Assembly: GCF_007751035.1 (NCBI RefSeq)
Contig: NZ_CP036433.1
Coordinates: 9,405,001-9,469,000 of the forward strand
Direction: 5' to 3'
Source: Lignipirellula cremea
GTDB taxonomy: Bacteria; Planctomycetota; Planctomycetia; Pirellulales; Pirellulaceae
Length of the DNA: 64,000 nucleotides
Both the position numbers and the translations under genes were made by a program. Below, piece by piece: positions 46,399-55,570 of this stretch. Each line of letters starts with the position of its first letter. The stretch's first letter is position 1. The notes under the pieces are model-generated. The model saw nothing but the letters and a program-made list of their open reading frames with translations, searched no databases and had not been told where the DNA came from.

Positions 46399-47838
46399 GT
46401 GTCCTTTCCGCTATCTGCAATCGCACGGCAATCGACTTCGCGACGCACCTTTCTGACGGGTTCGGCCGGCTTGCTGGGCGGGGCCGCTTTGTCGAGCCTG
46501 CTGCCGCATGCGCTGCTGGCCGGGGAAGGATCGGCAACGCCGGCATCGTCGGGCGTGCTGCAGCCGTTGCACTTCGCCCCGCGGGCGAAACGGGTCATCT
46601 TCCTCTGCATGGCGGGCGGGCCTTCGCACCTGGAAACGTTCGACTACAAGCCGGAACTCGCCCGGCTCGACGGCGAACCGATGCCCGAGTCGTACACGCA
46701 AGGAAAACCGATCGCCCAGCTCCAGGGGAATCGGGCGCTCAAGTGCATGGGGCCGCAGCATCCGTTCGGTCGGCATGGGGAGTCGGGACAGGAGATCGGT
46801 TCGATCTTCCAGCATCTGCCGGAAGTGGCTGACGAGCTGTGCATCGTCCGCTCGCTCAAAACCGAGGCCATCAATCACGACCCGGCTCACACCTTTATGA
46901 ATACGGGCTCCACCATCAGCGGCCGCCCGGCGATGGGCTCGTGGCTGTCCTATGGCCTGGGCAGCGAGTGCCAGGACCTGCCCGGCTTCATTGTGATGAC
47001 CTCGACCGGCGGCGGCCAGAATCAGCCGATCGCCTCCCGGCAGTGGCATTCCGGTTTCCTGCCAGGCGAACACCAGGGCGTGCATTTCCATTCCACCGGC
47101 GATCCCGTACTGTACGTGCGGAACCCGCCCGGCGTATCAACAGCCGATCAAAGGGCGACGATCGACGCGCTCTCGGCCTTGAACCAGCAGCGGTCGCAAA
47201 CGGTCGACGACCCGGAGATCCAGGCCCGCATCAGCCAGTACGAGCTGGCCTTCAAAATGCAGATGAGCGTGCCCGCGCTGACCGACCTGTCCGACGAAAC
47301 GGCCGAAACGTTCGCCATGTACGGCACGCAGGGAGGGGACGGCTCGTTCGCTTCCAACTGCCTGCTGGCCCGCCGTCTGGCGGAACGAGGCGTGCGATTC
47401 ATCCAGCTGTATCATCGCGGCTGGGATCACCACGGCGGCATCAAGGACGGCATTTTGAAAACGGCCGGCTATGTCGACCAGGGGACGACCGCCCTGATCA
47501 AGGACCTGAAACAGCGCGGCCTGCTCGACGACACCCTGGTGATCTGGGGCGGCGAATTCGGCCGCACGCCGATGGCCCAGGGGAACGGCCGCGACCACCA
47601 CATGCAGGGCTTCTCCATGTTCCTGGCAGGCGGCGGCGTCAAGGGCGGCATGACGTACGGAGCCACCGACGACCTGGGTTATGCGGCCGTCGAGAACGTG
47701 GTCCATGTACACGACCTGCACGCCACCATGCTGAGGCAACTGGGCGTCGACCATACGAAACTAACCTACCAGTACCGAGGCCGCGACTTCCGCCTGACCG
47801 ATGTCGCCGGCCGGGTCGTCTCGGAGATTCTGAGTTGA
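46399..47838 (+). CDS. Tat-exported DUF1501 protein
   Basis: 479 residues from GTG 46399. A twin-arginine signal (TSRRTFLTGSAGLLGGAALS) precedes FLCMAGGPSHLETFDYKPEL, the start of the DUF1501 alkaline-phosphatase-like fold. ARRLAERGVRFIQLYHRGWDHHGGIK and WGGEFGRTP with GNGRDHHMQGFSMFLAGGG are the conserved blocks that carry the likely metal ligands. It partners the DUF1549/1553 protein encoded 349 bp upstream; export folded through Tat implies a bound cofactor. Confidence 0.95.
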   Translation: MSFPLSAIARQSTSRRTFLTGSAGLLGGAALSSLLPHALLAGEGSATPASSGVLQPLHFAPRAKRVIFLCMAGGPSHLETFDYKPELARLDGEPMPESYTQGKPIAQLQGNRALKCMGPQHPFGRHGESGQEIGSIFQHLPEVADELCIVRSLKTEAINHDPAHTFMNTGSTISGRPAMGSWLSYGLGSECQDLPGFIVMTSTGGGQNQPIASRQWHSGFLPGEHQGVHFHSTGDPVLYVRNPPGVSTADQRATIDALSALNQQRSQTVDDPEIQARISQYELAFKMQMSVPALTDLSDETAETFAMYGTQGGDGSFASNCLLARRLAERGVRFIQLYHRGWDHHGGIKDGILKTAGYVDQGTTALIKDLKQRGLLDDTLVIWGGEFGRTPMAQGNGRDHHMQGFSMFLAGGGVKGGMTYGATDDLGYAAVENVVHVHDLHATMLRQLGVDHTKLTYQYRGRDFRLTDVAGRVVSEILS

Positions 47839-47983
47839 TGACCTGCCGCGCCGGATAACCGCTGACGAAGCGGGTCGAAGGACCGTACGAGAATCCCCGT
47901 CCCTCGCTCCGCCCCCCTGCCCTTTCCCAATACACGATCTCTATTCGCCCTGCTTACTGTCGCCAATTTTTGTGAGAACTGTC

Positions 47984-50014
47984 ATGACCGCTGGGTCGAG
48001 TGAAACGCCGCCGCCGATTTCCGAATTGATTGAACGCCGTTTTAACCGCCGCAGTCTCCTGCGGGGCGCCTTGTCAGCCGGGGTGCTGGCGACGACCGGT
48101 TGTTATGCGGCTCCGGCCAGTGGTCCGGTTGCTGCTGCTGCCGGGCCCGTGGCGAAACCTGCCGCCGGCAAGCCAGCGCCGGTCCCCAATCCGGCCGCTC
48201 CGATCAGCGGGTTCCAGGAGCTGCCGCATACCCGGACCGACGGCAGCGGGGCCGATCCGGCGACCCATCATCTGCCCTACGGCTTCCGCACGCAGGTCGT
48301 CATGCAGTGGGGCGATCGCCTGTTCCCCAAGGCTCCGGCCTTTGACGCGGCCGCACAAACGCCAGCGTCGCAACTGCAGCAGTTTGGCTACAACAACGAC
48401 TTTGTCGCGTTCCTCCCCCTGCCCCGCGGCAGCCAGAATTCCGACCACGGCCTGCTGGTGGTGAACCATGAATACACCAACGTGGAGCTGATGTTCCCCG
48501 GTCTGGGCGAAGACCGCACCGCCATGACGCCGGAACAGATCGATACCGAAATGGCCGCCCATGGCATGTCAGTGGTCGAAATCCGCCGCGTCGAAAAGCA
48601 GGGCGATTACCAGTGGGAGACGGTCCTCGACAGCAAGTACAACCGTCGCTTGAGCGCCCTGGAAACCAACTTCGCCATTGCCGGCCCGGTCGCCGGCAGC
48701 GAGCGACTGAAAACGACCGCCAGCCCCGGTCGCGAGATTGTCGGCACCGTTAACAACTGCTCCGGCGGCGTGACTCCCTGGGGCACGGTCCTTTCCGGCG
48801 AAGAGAACATCCAGGAGTACTTTGGCGGCGGACCGACCGAACCAGACGCCGCGCATCGGGAAGCGGACAACTTCGGCCGTCTGGGGATCGATAATCATCC
48901 CCGCTACCTGTGGTACAAAACCAAACCGCTGTTCAACCTGACCGAGGAACCGCACGCCCCCAACTGCTTTGGCTGGGTGGTGGAGATGGACCCCTTTACG
49001 CCCGACAGCCAGCCGATCAAGCGGACCGCCCTGGGACGCATGCGGCACGAAGGGGCCGCCACGATCGTCTGTCCCGATGGGCGCCTGGTCGTGTACCTGG
49101 GCGACGACGAAGCGAACCAGCACCTGTACAAGTTTGTCAGCCGCGACGCCTGCACGCCGGACGACCCGGCCAAGAACGCCGACCTGCTCAATCATGGCGT
49201 GCTGTATACGGCCACGCTGACGGGGGACGGCGTGGTCGAGTGGAAGCCGCTGGTTTTCGGCCAGGGCCCGCTGACCGCCGAGAACGGCTTCACCAGCCAG
49301 GCCGATGTGCTGATCGAAACGCGCCGCGCCGCCCAGCTGCTGGGCGCCACGCCGATGGATCGCCCGGAAGATGTTGAAGTGGAGCCGTCGACCGGCGAGG
49401 TGTTCGTCCTGCTGACCAACAACCGGAACCGGGAAGAAACGAACGAAGCCAATCCCCGTCCGCACAATTCGCACGGGCATATCCTGGAAATGAACGTTCC
49501 CGAAGTAGCCGGCGGCTTTGACCACGCGGCCCTCAAGTACACCTGGACCGTGCTGCTCTGCGGCGGCGCGCCCTCGGACAAAGTGAAGGCGCCCGGCGAT
49601 GAAGTCGACGGCGACTACCCCGGCTGGTACCAGGGTGCGGAACCTGCCGGCTGGTTGTCTTGCCCTGACAATTGCACGTTCGACCACAACGGCCGGATCT
49701 GGATCGCCACCGACGGCGCCGACAAGGCGGCCGGCTTTGCCGATGGCCTGTATGCGTGCGACACGCACGGCCCGCACAAAGGACAGCCGCGGCTGTTCTT
49801 TACGGCGCCCATCGGCTCCGAAGTCTGCGGCCCGTGCTTCACCCCCGACGGCTCCACGCTATTCCTGGCCGTACAGCACCCGGGCGAAGGCAGCGTCTTC
49901 GACAATCCCACCACCCACTGGCCCGCCGGCCTCCCCGGCGGCGACGTGAAACCCGGCCCGCCCAAGCCGGCCGTCATCGCCATCATGGTCGACCAGAGAG
50001 ACACCCCGGCCTGA
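47984..50014 (+). CDS. PhoX-like (DUF839) Tat-exported phosphatase
   Basis: 676 residues from ATG 47984. RRFNRRSLLRGALSAGVLAT is a twin-arginine signal. The body has the PhoX/DUF839 blocks: LLVVNHEYTNVELMFPG, NNCSGGVTPWGTVLSGEENI, GRMRHEGAATIVCPDGRLVV, MDRPEDVEVEPSTGEVFVLL, and LSCPDNCTFDHNGRIWIATD. PhoX enzymes are Ca- and Fe-dependent alkaline phosphatases of the periplasm that release phosphate from organic esters. Phosphate starvation control is likely but no Pho box was identified. Transcribed alone, 145 bp after the DUF1501 gene. Confidence 0.93.
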   Translation: MTAGSSETPPPISELIERRFNRRSLLRGALSAGVLATTGCYAAPASGPVAAAAGPVAKPAAGKPAPVPNPAAPISGFQELPHTRTDGSGADPATHHLPYGFRTQVVMQWGDRLFPKAPAFDAAAQTPASQLQQFGYNNDFVAFLPLPRGSQNSDHGLLVVNHEYTNVELMFPGLGEDRTAMTPEQIDTEMAAHGMSVVEIRRVEKQGDYQWETVLDSKYNRRLSALETNFAIAGPVAGSERLKTTASPGREIVGTVNNCSGGVTPWGTVLSGEENIQEYFGGGPTEPDAAHREADNFGRLGIDNHPRYLWYKTKPLFNLTEEPHAPNCFGWVVEMDPFTPDSQPIKRTALGRMRHEGAATIVCPDGRLVVYLGDDEANQHLYKFVSRDACTPDDPAKNADLLNHGVLYTATLTGDGVVEWKPLVFGQGPLTAENGFTSQADVLIETRRAAQLLGATPMDRPEDVEVEPSTGEVFVLLTNNRNREETNEANPRPHNSHGHILEMNVPEVAGGFDHAALKYTWTVLLCGGAPSDKVKAPGDEVDGDYPGWYQGAEPAGWLSCPDNCTFDHNGRIWIATDGADKAAGFADGLYACDTHGPHKGQPRLFFTAPIGSEVCGPCFTPDGSTLFLAVQHPGEGSVFDNPTTHWPAGLPGGDVKPGPPKPAVIAIMVDQRDTPA

Positions 50015-50068
50015 TCAACGGGCGGTGTCAAATCCTGACAGTCAACCAGGCAGCCGCCCGCTCTTCTG

Positions 50069-50315
50069 TAGAATGGGCGCTCCTGCCCGTTCACGATTCA
50101 CGGCTGCACAAACGGCCGGTTCGCAGGCAAAGAAACAGGGCACCCCCTGACGTCGTTATGATCAGCAGCAGACGCCCGAAAGTCGCCTTTCGCTCCGCGA
50201 AAGGACGCGTTCTTTCACGGAGTGAAAGACGACTGACCTGCGATTTCCGGCAAGAATGAAAGCGACAGAGGAGCTGCGGCGTCGCACTGGTCAGGCAGGA
50301 GCGCCCAACCTGCAG
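50069..50315. repeat. Family B element, copy 3, carrying an inserted family D element
   Basis: Left end TAGAATGGGCGCTCCTGCCC (50069-) with TTCACGATTCACGGCTGCAC; right end TCAGGCAGGAGCGCCCAACC then TGCAG (50291-50315). The interior between 50170 and 50256 is family D. Copies 1 and 3 share GGCCGGTTCGCAGG and GTCGAACTGG/GTCGCACTGG flanks. Confidence 0.85.
50170..50256. repeat. Family D twin-hairpin repeat, copy 5, nested in family B
   Basis: AGTCG, CCTTTCGCTCCGCGAAAGG (50186-50204), CTTTCACGGAGTGAAAG (50212-50228), CGACT. The flanks CAGACGCCCG and TGCGATTTCCGGCAAGAATG match family D surroundings elsewhere. Confidence 0.88.
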
Positions 50316-50350
50316 TTTGTGACGGCTGGCTGCCTTCCATGCCAGCCGAT

Positions 50351-51079
50351 TCACGCGATGATCGGGAACGGCCAGGCGTCGCCTAAGGCTTCTTGCTGGA
50401 TCTGGGTGAGCTGGCGGATGCCGGTGCGGGCGAGGGCCAGCAGGGCGGCCAGTTCTTCGTCGCTGAAGGTTGCTTCTTCGCCGGTCCCTTGGATCTCGAT
50501 GAAGCGGCCGCCGCCGGTCATGACGACGTTCATGTCGACCGCGGCGGCGAAGTCCTGCTCGTAATTCAGATCGAGCGTCGGTCGGCCGTCGACGATGCCG
50601 GCGCTGACCGCGGCGACGCTGTCGCGGAGCGGGAAGCGGCTGGGGTCGGGCCGCTCCAGCGTGAGCAGACAGTCGACCAGGGCGAGGAAGCCGCCGGTGA
50701 TGCTGGCGGTGCGCGTGCCGCCGTCGGCTTCCAGCACGTCGCAATCGACGGTGATCAGCTGCTCGCCCAGGGCGGGCAGATCGGCCACGGCGCGGAAGCT
50801 GCGGCCGATCAAGCGCTGGATCTCGGTCGTACGGCCGTCGACCTTGCCCGACCGTTCCCGGCTTTTCCGGGGCGAGGTGCTATGCGGCAGCATGTTGTAT
50901 TCGGCGGTGATCCAGCCTTTGCCGGAGCCCAGCAACCAGTGCGGAACCTTCGCTTCGGCGCTGGCGGTGCAGAGCACGGTTGTGCCTTCGCACTGGTACA
51001 GCACGCTACCGGGCGAGACCCTTGTGAAACCGCGTTTCACGGTCACAGGGCGTAGTTCGTTCAAGGCTCGGGTGGTCAT
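50351..51079 (-). CDS. rph: Ribonuclease PH
   Basis: 242 residues from ATG 51079 (MTTRALNELRPVTVKRGFTR). Family blocks: VLCTASAEAKVPHWLLGSGKGWITAEYN split as GWITAEYNMLPHST, RTTEIQRLIGRSFRAVADL, ITVDCDVLEADGGTRTASIT and DLNYEQDFAAAVDMNVVMTG. It is a phosphate-dependent 3'-to-5' exonuclease that trims tRNA 3' ends. It is the second gene after the TIM-barrel gene (35-bp spacing), transcribed on minus toward a family B repeat. Confidence 0.96.
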   Translation of the reverse strand: MTTRALNELRPVTVKRGFTRVSPGSVLYQCEGTTVLCTASAEAKVPHWLLGSGKGWITAEYNMLPHSTSPRKSRERSGKVDGRTTEIQRLIGRSFRAVADLPALGEQLITVDCDVLEADGGTRTASITGGFLALVDCLLTLERPDPSRFPLRDSVAAVSAGIVDGRPTLDLNYEQDFAAAVDMNVVMTGGGRFIEIQGTGEEATFSDEELAALLALARTGIRQLTQIQQEALGDAWPFPIIA

Positions 51080-51113
51080 CTCCACACTTTCGGCTGCCGG
51101 CGGGAACGCCAGA

Positions 51114-52118
51114 CTATTGTTCTTCTTTATCGAATGCTGCGTCGAACCGGCGTCCGCTGGGAGCGAAGTCGATCTCACGGACGAAGGAGCACGCCTCTTC
51201 GGCGCCGTGGTCCCGATCCATGCCGATATCTTCCCATTCGACCGACAGCGGCCCCTGGTAGTCGATCTGGTTCAGGGTGCGGATGATCTCTTCAAAGTTC
51301 ACGCCGCCGCGTCCCGGGCTGCGGAAATCCCAGCCGCGACGATGGTCGCCCCAGGGCAGATGGCTGGCCAGAATGCCGGACCGCCCGTTGAGCGTGGCGA
51401 TGGCGTCCTTGATGTGCACATGGTAGATCCGGTCGGGGAACGCCCGCAGGAATTCGACCGGGTCCACGCCCTGCCAGAGCAGATGGCTGGGATCAAAGTT
51501 AAAGCCAAACTCTTCCCGGTGGTCGAGCGCTTCCAGAGCCCGCTCGGCCGTGTACAGGTCGAAGGCGATTTCCGTCGGGTGGACTTCGAGGGCGAACTTG
51601 ACGCCGCACTCGCCGAACACGTCGAGAATGGGATTCCAGCGCTCGGCCAGCAGTTCAAAGCCGGCGTCGATCATGCTGGCCGGGGTCGGCGGGAAGTCGT
51701 AAATCAGGTGCCAGATGCTGGATCCGGTAAAGCCGTTGACAACCTCCACGCCCATCCGCTGGGCGGCCCGGGCCGTGTTCTTCATTTCTTCGGCCGCACG
51801 CTGGTTCACGCCGGCCGGATCGCCGTCGCCCCAGATGGCGGGCGACAGGATCGCCTGGTGGCGAGCGTCGATGTTATCCAGCACGGCCTGACCGACCAGG
51901 TGGTTGCTGATCGCTTCGCAGCGCAGCTCATGCCGTTCCAGCAGTTCCCTGCGTTCGGCGCAATAGTTGTCGTCGGCCAGGGCTTTGTCGACCTCAAAAT
52001 GATCGCCCCAGCAGGCCAGCTCGATGCCGTCGTAACCAAATTCCTTGGTCTTGCGGGCCATCTCTTCGATACCCAGGTCGGCCCACTGACCGGTGAACAA
52101 AGTAACCAAACGCGCCAT
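51114..52118 (-). CDS. Xylose-isomerase-like TIM-barrel protein (sugar phosphate isomerase/epimerase)
   Basis: 334 residues from ATG 52118 with CAGGAG 8 nt upstream. [66 protein letters not shown] and [12 protein letters not shown] match the AP-endonuclease-2/xylose-isomerase fold with its metal-binding Glu, Asp, His residues. Substrate unknown; relatives act on inositol or other polyols and keto sugars. Its gene leads into rph, which is unrelated in function. Confidence 0.88.
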   Translation of the reverse strand: MARLVTLFTGQWADLGIEEMARKTKEFGYDGIELACWGDHFEVDKALADDNYCAERRELLERHELRCEAISNHLVGQAVLDNIDARHQAILSPAIWGDGDPAGVNQRAAEEMKNTARAAQRMGVEVVNGFTGSSIWHLIYDFPPTPASMIDAGFELLAERWNPILDVFGECGVKFALEVHPTEIAFDLYTAERALEALDHREEFGFNFDPSHLLWQGVDPVEFLRAFPDRIYHVHIKDAIATLNGRSGILASHLPWGDHRRGWDFRSPGRGGVNFEEIIRTLNQIDYQGPLSVEWEDIGMDRDHGAEEACSFVREIDFAPSGRRFDAAFDKEEQ

Positions 52119-52566
52119 GTTGTACTCCTGGAAGTAGCGGCGAGGACTTTGCTTGCCGCCTCGCACTCGCGTAACTCGTGAATCCATCAACTCCTGCTGC
52201 AGCCGAATGCCGCAGGGAATTTATCGCATTTACCGTGATTTTCTCTCGCCAGGGCGAGGATCGCCCCGCGCCGCCTGTGGAAGCTGTCCGGGAAAGAGAG
52301 TAGGTATTGTGCCGATCTTCCCGCTACCTTGCAAGCTGCTGCCCGGATCGCCGGGGGAGAACCCGCCCCATCGCCCGGTTAATATCAGACACCCCCCGCA
52401 GCTGAACTCGCCAGAGTTTGTCCCGTGTTTCGAAAGCCGAGACCGCTCCGTCCAAAGTCTGGCGACTTCGGCTACATGCTGGGAAACGGTATACTGCGGA
52501 ATCGTGTCGGGTTGCACGCAGCCTGTTTCCTTCTTTTCCTGGCTCCTGGCGAAGGATTTTCTTGCC
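52119..52566. other. 448-bp divergent spacer with a family C repeat
   Basis: Upstream of both the isomerase-like gene (minus) and the peptidase gene (plus). Family C copy at 52401-52475. The long open frame that extends the peptidase upstream covers this spacer but crosses the repeat and is not coding. Confidence 0.5.
52401..52475. repeat. Family C palindromic repeat, copy 3
   Basis: Left arm GCTGAACTCGCCAGAGTTTG (52401-52420), right arm CCAAAGTCTGGCGACTTCGG to CTAC (52452-52475). The centre contains GACCGCTCCGTCC, also present in the copy at 54493. Confidence 0.9.
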
Positions 52567-54465
52567 ATGACGGAAGCCCCCACGCCGTTTACGCCGTATC
52601 TGTCGCAACTGAGCCATAGCTTTGAACAGCTGCATACGGCCAAAGAAGACGCCTTCTGGTGCTCCTACATGGGGCTCGACGCCGATGTCGAAGGCGCCCG
52701 GAAAACGCTGCAGGAAAGAGAAATCGCCGTGCAGCGCTGGATCCAGTCGCCCGAACGTCTGGCCGAAGTCCGCGGCAAACTGGCCCTTGCCGAGGCAGCC
52801 CGCACCGATCCCCAGCGGGCCGTCGACCGCGCCAGCCAGATGGAGCTGATCGCCCTGCAGGGCTGGGTCGCCGCGCTGGAAGCGAACTCCATCGAAACGG
52901 CCGAAGCCCGCTCCCAGGCCGAACATATCGTCGAACTCGAAAGCGAACTGGCCAAGGCCCGCGGCGGCATGAAGCTGGGCTATCAGGGACCCGACGGCTT
53001 CGTACCCGCCAGCTCCGTCAAACTGGGCGTCATGCTCCGCAGCGAACCGCGCGAAGAATTGCGTAAAGCCGCATTCCACGGACTCCGCAGCATCGAAACC
53101 CACGTGCTGGATCATGGCTTTCTGGAACTGGTAAAACAGCGGAATCGCCTGGGGCGCATGCTGGGCGGCGAAGATTATTACGACGCCACCGTCCGCCGGG
53201 TCGAAGGTCTGACCAAAGTGCAGATCTTCGAATGGCTGGATCAGCTGGAAGAGCTGACCCGCGGGGCCGCCCAGCGCGGCATCGAGCAGTTGCGACAACG
53301 GGGCGATACGGGCCTGCCCTGGAACCTGCCGTATGAAATTTCCGGCGACGTCACCACCGCCGAGGATCCGTACTTCCCGTTCAGCCAGGCGCTGGGTCGC
53401 TGGGGCCGATCGTTCGCCGCCCTGGGCGTCGACTACAACGGGGCCGAGCTGGTGCTGGATCTGATCGACCGGCCGGGCAAGTACGAGAACGGCTTCATGC
53501 ACGGCCCCGTGCCGGCCTGGCGGGATAGCGGCCGCTATCGACCGGCCCGCATCCAGTTCACCGCCAACGCCATCCCGGGCATGATCGGCTCGGGACGCAG
53601 GGCGACCGAAACGCTGTTCCACGAAGGCGGGCACGCCGCGCACTTCGCCAATATCGACATGCCGGCGCCCTGCTTTGCGCAAGAGTTCGCGCCAACCTCG
53701 GTCGCCTTTGCCGAAGTGCAAAGCATGTTCTTCGACAGTCTGGTCTCCGACGCCGACTGGCAAACGCGTTACGCCCATACGGCCGCCGGCCAGCCGATGC
53801 CGTTCGACCTGATGCAGCGGGCCATCCAGGCCAAACAGCCGTACGAAGCCTGGCGGATTCGGTCCATGCTGACGGTGCCGTACGTGGAACGGGCTCTGTA
53901 TGAAATGTCCGACAGCGAACTCACGCCAGAGAACGTGCTGGCCGTGATGCGGCAGATCGAAGAGAAGTTGACCCTGGCGCCGGGCGGCGGCCCGCGACCC
54001 GTCCTTTCCATCCCGCATCTGCTGGCCGGCGAATCGAGCGCCTACTACCACGGCTATGTGCTGGCCGAGATGGGCGTGGTGCAAACGCGAGAATTCTTCC
54101 AGCAGCGGGACGGCCGGCTGGTCGACAATCCGGCGATTGGTCCCGATCTGAAAAAGGTTTACTGGACGCCCGGCAACAGCCGCCGCTTTGGCGAGTTCAT
54201 CGAGACGCTGACCGGCGAGCCGTTCTCGCCCGAACCGCTGGGCCGCCAAGTGAACCGCACCGTCGAAACGACCCTGGCCGAGGCCGAACGCTCGATCGAG
54301 CATTTACAGGACGTCCCCGTCTTTGACGGCGAGGTCGACCTCAAGGCGAACCTCCGCGTGATGCACGGGACGGCCATCGTCGCCGGCGGCGAAGGGAAGC
54401 CGTTCGCCGAAACCAGCCGTCAGTTCGCCGCCTGGATCGACGAGCGGATCGCCGAGAACGGGTAA
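52567..54465 (+). CDS. M3-family zinc oligopeptidase
   Basis: 632 residues from ATG 52567, GAAGGA 12 nt upstream. The zinc site is LFHEGGHAAHFA (H352, E353, H356) followed by SVAFAEVQSMFFDSL, whose Glu is the third ligand, as in M3/oligoendopeptidase F. The helical N-terminal half and HGYVLAEMGVVQTREFFQQR near the end fit the family. No signal peptide, so likely a cytoplasmic peptidase for short peptides. Assignment to the exact M3 subfamily is uncertain. Confidence 0.9.
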   Translation: MTEAPTPFTPYLSQLSHSFEQLHTAKEDAFWCSYMGLDADVEGARKTLQEREIAVQRWIQSPERLAEVRGKLALAEAARTDPQRAVDRASQMELIALQGWVAALEANSIETAEARSQAEHIVELESELAKARGGMKLGYQGPDGFVPASSVKLGVMLRSEPREELRKAAFHGLRSIETHVLDHGFLELVKQRNRLGRMLGGEDYYDATVRRVEGLTKVQIFEWLDQLEELTRGAAQRGIEQLRQRGDTGLPWNLPYEISGDVTTAEDPYFPFSQALGRWGRSFAALGVDYNGAELVLDLIDRPGKYENGFMHGPVPAWRDSGRYRPARIQFTANAIPGMIGSGRRATETLFHEGGHAAHFANIDMPAPCFAQEFAPTSVAFAEVQSMFFDSLVSDADWQTRYAHTAAGQPMPFDLMQRAIQAKQPYEAWRIRSMLTVPYVERALYEMSDSELTPENVLAVMRQIEEKLTLAPGGGPRPVLSIPHLLAGESSAYYHGYVLAEMGVVQTREFFQQRDGRLVDNPAIGPDLKKVYWTPGNSRRFGEFIETLTGEPFSPEPLGRQVNRTVETTLAEAERSIEHLQDVPVFDGEVDLKANLRVMHGTAIVAGGEGKPFAETSRQFAAWIDERIAENG

Positions 54466-54492
54466 AGCAGAGCAGCTTCGTGACGATCGCCC

Positions 54493-54561
54493 GTAGCGGA
54501 ACTCGCCAGAGTTTGGCCGCTTTCTGAATCGCCTGGACCGCTCCGTCCAAAGTCTGGCGAC
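54493..54561. repeat. Family C palindromic repeat, copy 4, truncated right arm
   Basis: Left arm GTAGCGGAACTCGCCAGAGT (54493-), right arm CCAAAGTCTGGCGAC (54547-54561), then sequence departs from the family. It lies between convergent peptidase and yqgE genes. Confidence 0.85.
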
Positions 54562-54571
54562 GGGCCGGTGC

Positions 54572-55117
54572 TTAGTTGGCGCCGGGGTCCGCGGGGCGAT
54601 GGGTGACGCCGGGGAAGAGAATCGCCTGGCCGATGGCGTCGGCGACCTGCTGCCAGAGTGTTTCGGGATCGCCGAACAGATGTTCCTTCCGGGCCGGCGT
54701 GGTCAGCCAGCCGCCGGCTTCCAACTCGTCTTCCAGTTGTCCCGAGCCCCAGCCGGAATAACCGGTGAACAGGCGGAACGGATGCTCGTCCTGCCCTACC
54801 AGCGCATCGAGCTGGTCCCGCTCGGTCGCCAGGAACAACCCGGGCAGCACTTCGCCCGAGTTCTGTTCTTCCCACGTGTGCAGTGCCAGCAACGGCCCAG
54901 GAACCGGTCCGCCCAGGTTGACTGGCTGATCATTGTCACAGGCGACGCCGGCCGCCTCGCTCCAGACCTGGCCGACGGTCAAATGCGTGGGCCGATTCAG
55001 CACCACCCCAAAGGCGCCTTCTTCATCATGCTGGATCATCAGCACGACCGAGCGGAAAAAGTTGGTGTCGGGCAGCTTGGGCGACGCGACCAGCAGGCAG
55101 GCTTGCAGCGATTCCAT
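54572..55117 (-). CDS. YqgE/AlgH family protein
   Basis: 181 residues from ATG 55117. LLVASPKLPDTNFFRSVVLM, HDEEGAFGVVLNRP, NLGGPVPGPLLALH, FTGYSGWGSGQLEDELEAGG and WLTTPA are the conserved blocks of the DUF179/YqgE family. The biochemical role is unknown; AlgH was named from alginate regulation in Pseudomonas, which need not apply here. Single gene. Confidence 0.95.
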   Translation of the reverse strand: MESLQACLLVASPKLPDTNFFRSVVLMIQHDEEGAFGVVLNRPTHLTVGQVWSEAAGVACDNDQPVNLGGPVPGPLLALHTWEEQNSGEVLPGLFLATERDQLDALVGQDEHPFRLFTGYSGWGSGQLEDELEAGGWLTTPARKEHLFGDPETLWQQVADAIGQAILFPGVTHRPADPGAN

Positions 55118-55570
55118 CGAAGGCTTCGCTCCATCAGAAGAAAACAGGCCAATTCACCCTCTCGATTCTCCCGCAGCCTGGCGGCCGTGGCAAGTGCCGC
55201 CGGGCAATCCGCCGAACCGAAAGGCGTTTTGCATGGCAATGCCCCAAAGGCAGGAGGAAAAGGCAGGAGGGGACGCTGGAACTGCCCGACGCTAGCGCGT
55301 GCGGCTCACGGGATTAGCTGGCTCGGGCCGCTCAGGTTGCGTGGTTCCTGTTGAGCAAAATACCGAAGTTATTTCTCCCGCGTTCCTCAGGACCAGCTGG
55401 CTAAAAAGGGGCTTCCGTGCCCGATTGTGGATCCGTCCAGCAAGCTGCTGCGCCGACTGCCTGTGCGCGACGCTTGTGCGGGTTTGACCAGGAAGTCTTG
55501 CTCGCCCAGAGCGACCGCTCACCCGTGAGAAGATCTATGGGTAGCGATCGCGTCGCAGGCTGGCGACGTC
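55118..55570. other. 453-bp spacer without a supported gene
   Basis: Between the yqgE promoter side and the stop of the GH13 gene. Several short frames on both strands, none with a ribosome site or family. No repeat family member found. Confidence 0.5.

Noticed and set aside
50172-50260. Short coding frames giving peptides such as LSLRERTRPFAERKATF
   Set aside because: The same peptide arises at each family D repeat because the DNA repeats; there is no gene context.
52153-52566. N-terminal extension of the M3 peptidase
   Set aside because: It crosses a family C repeat and has no family match; ATG 52567 gives the expected start.
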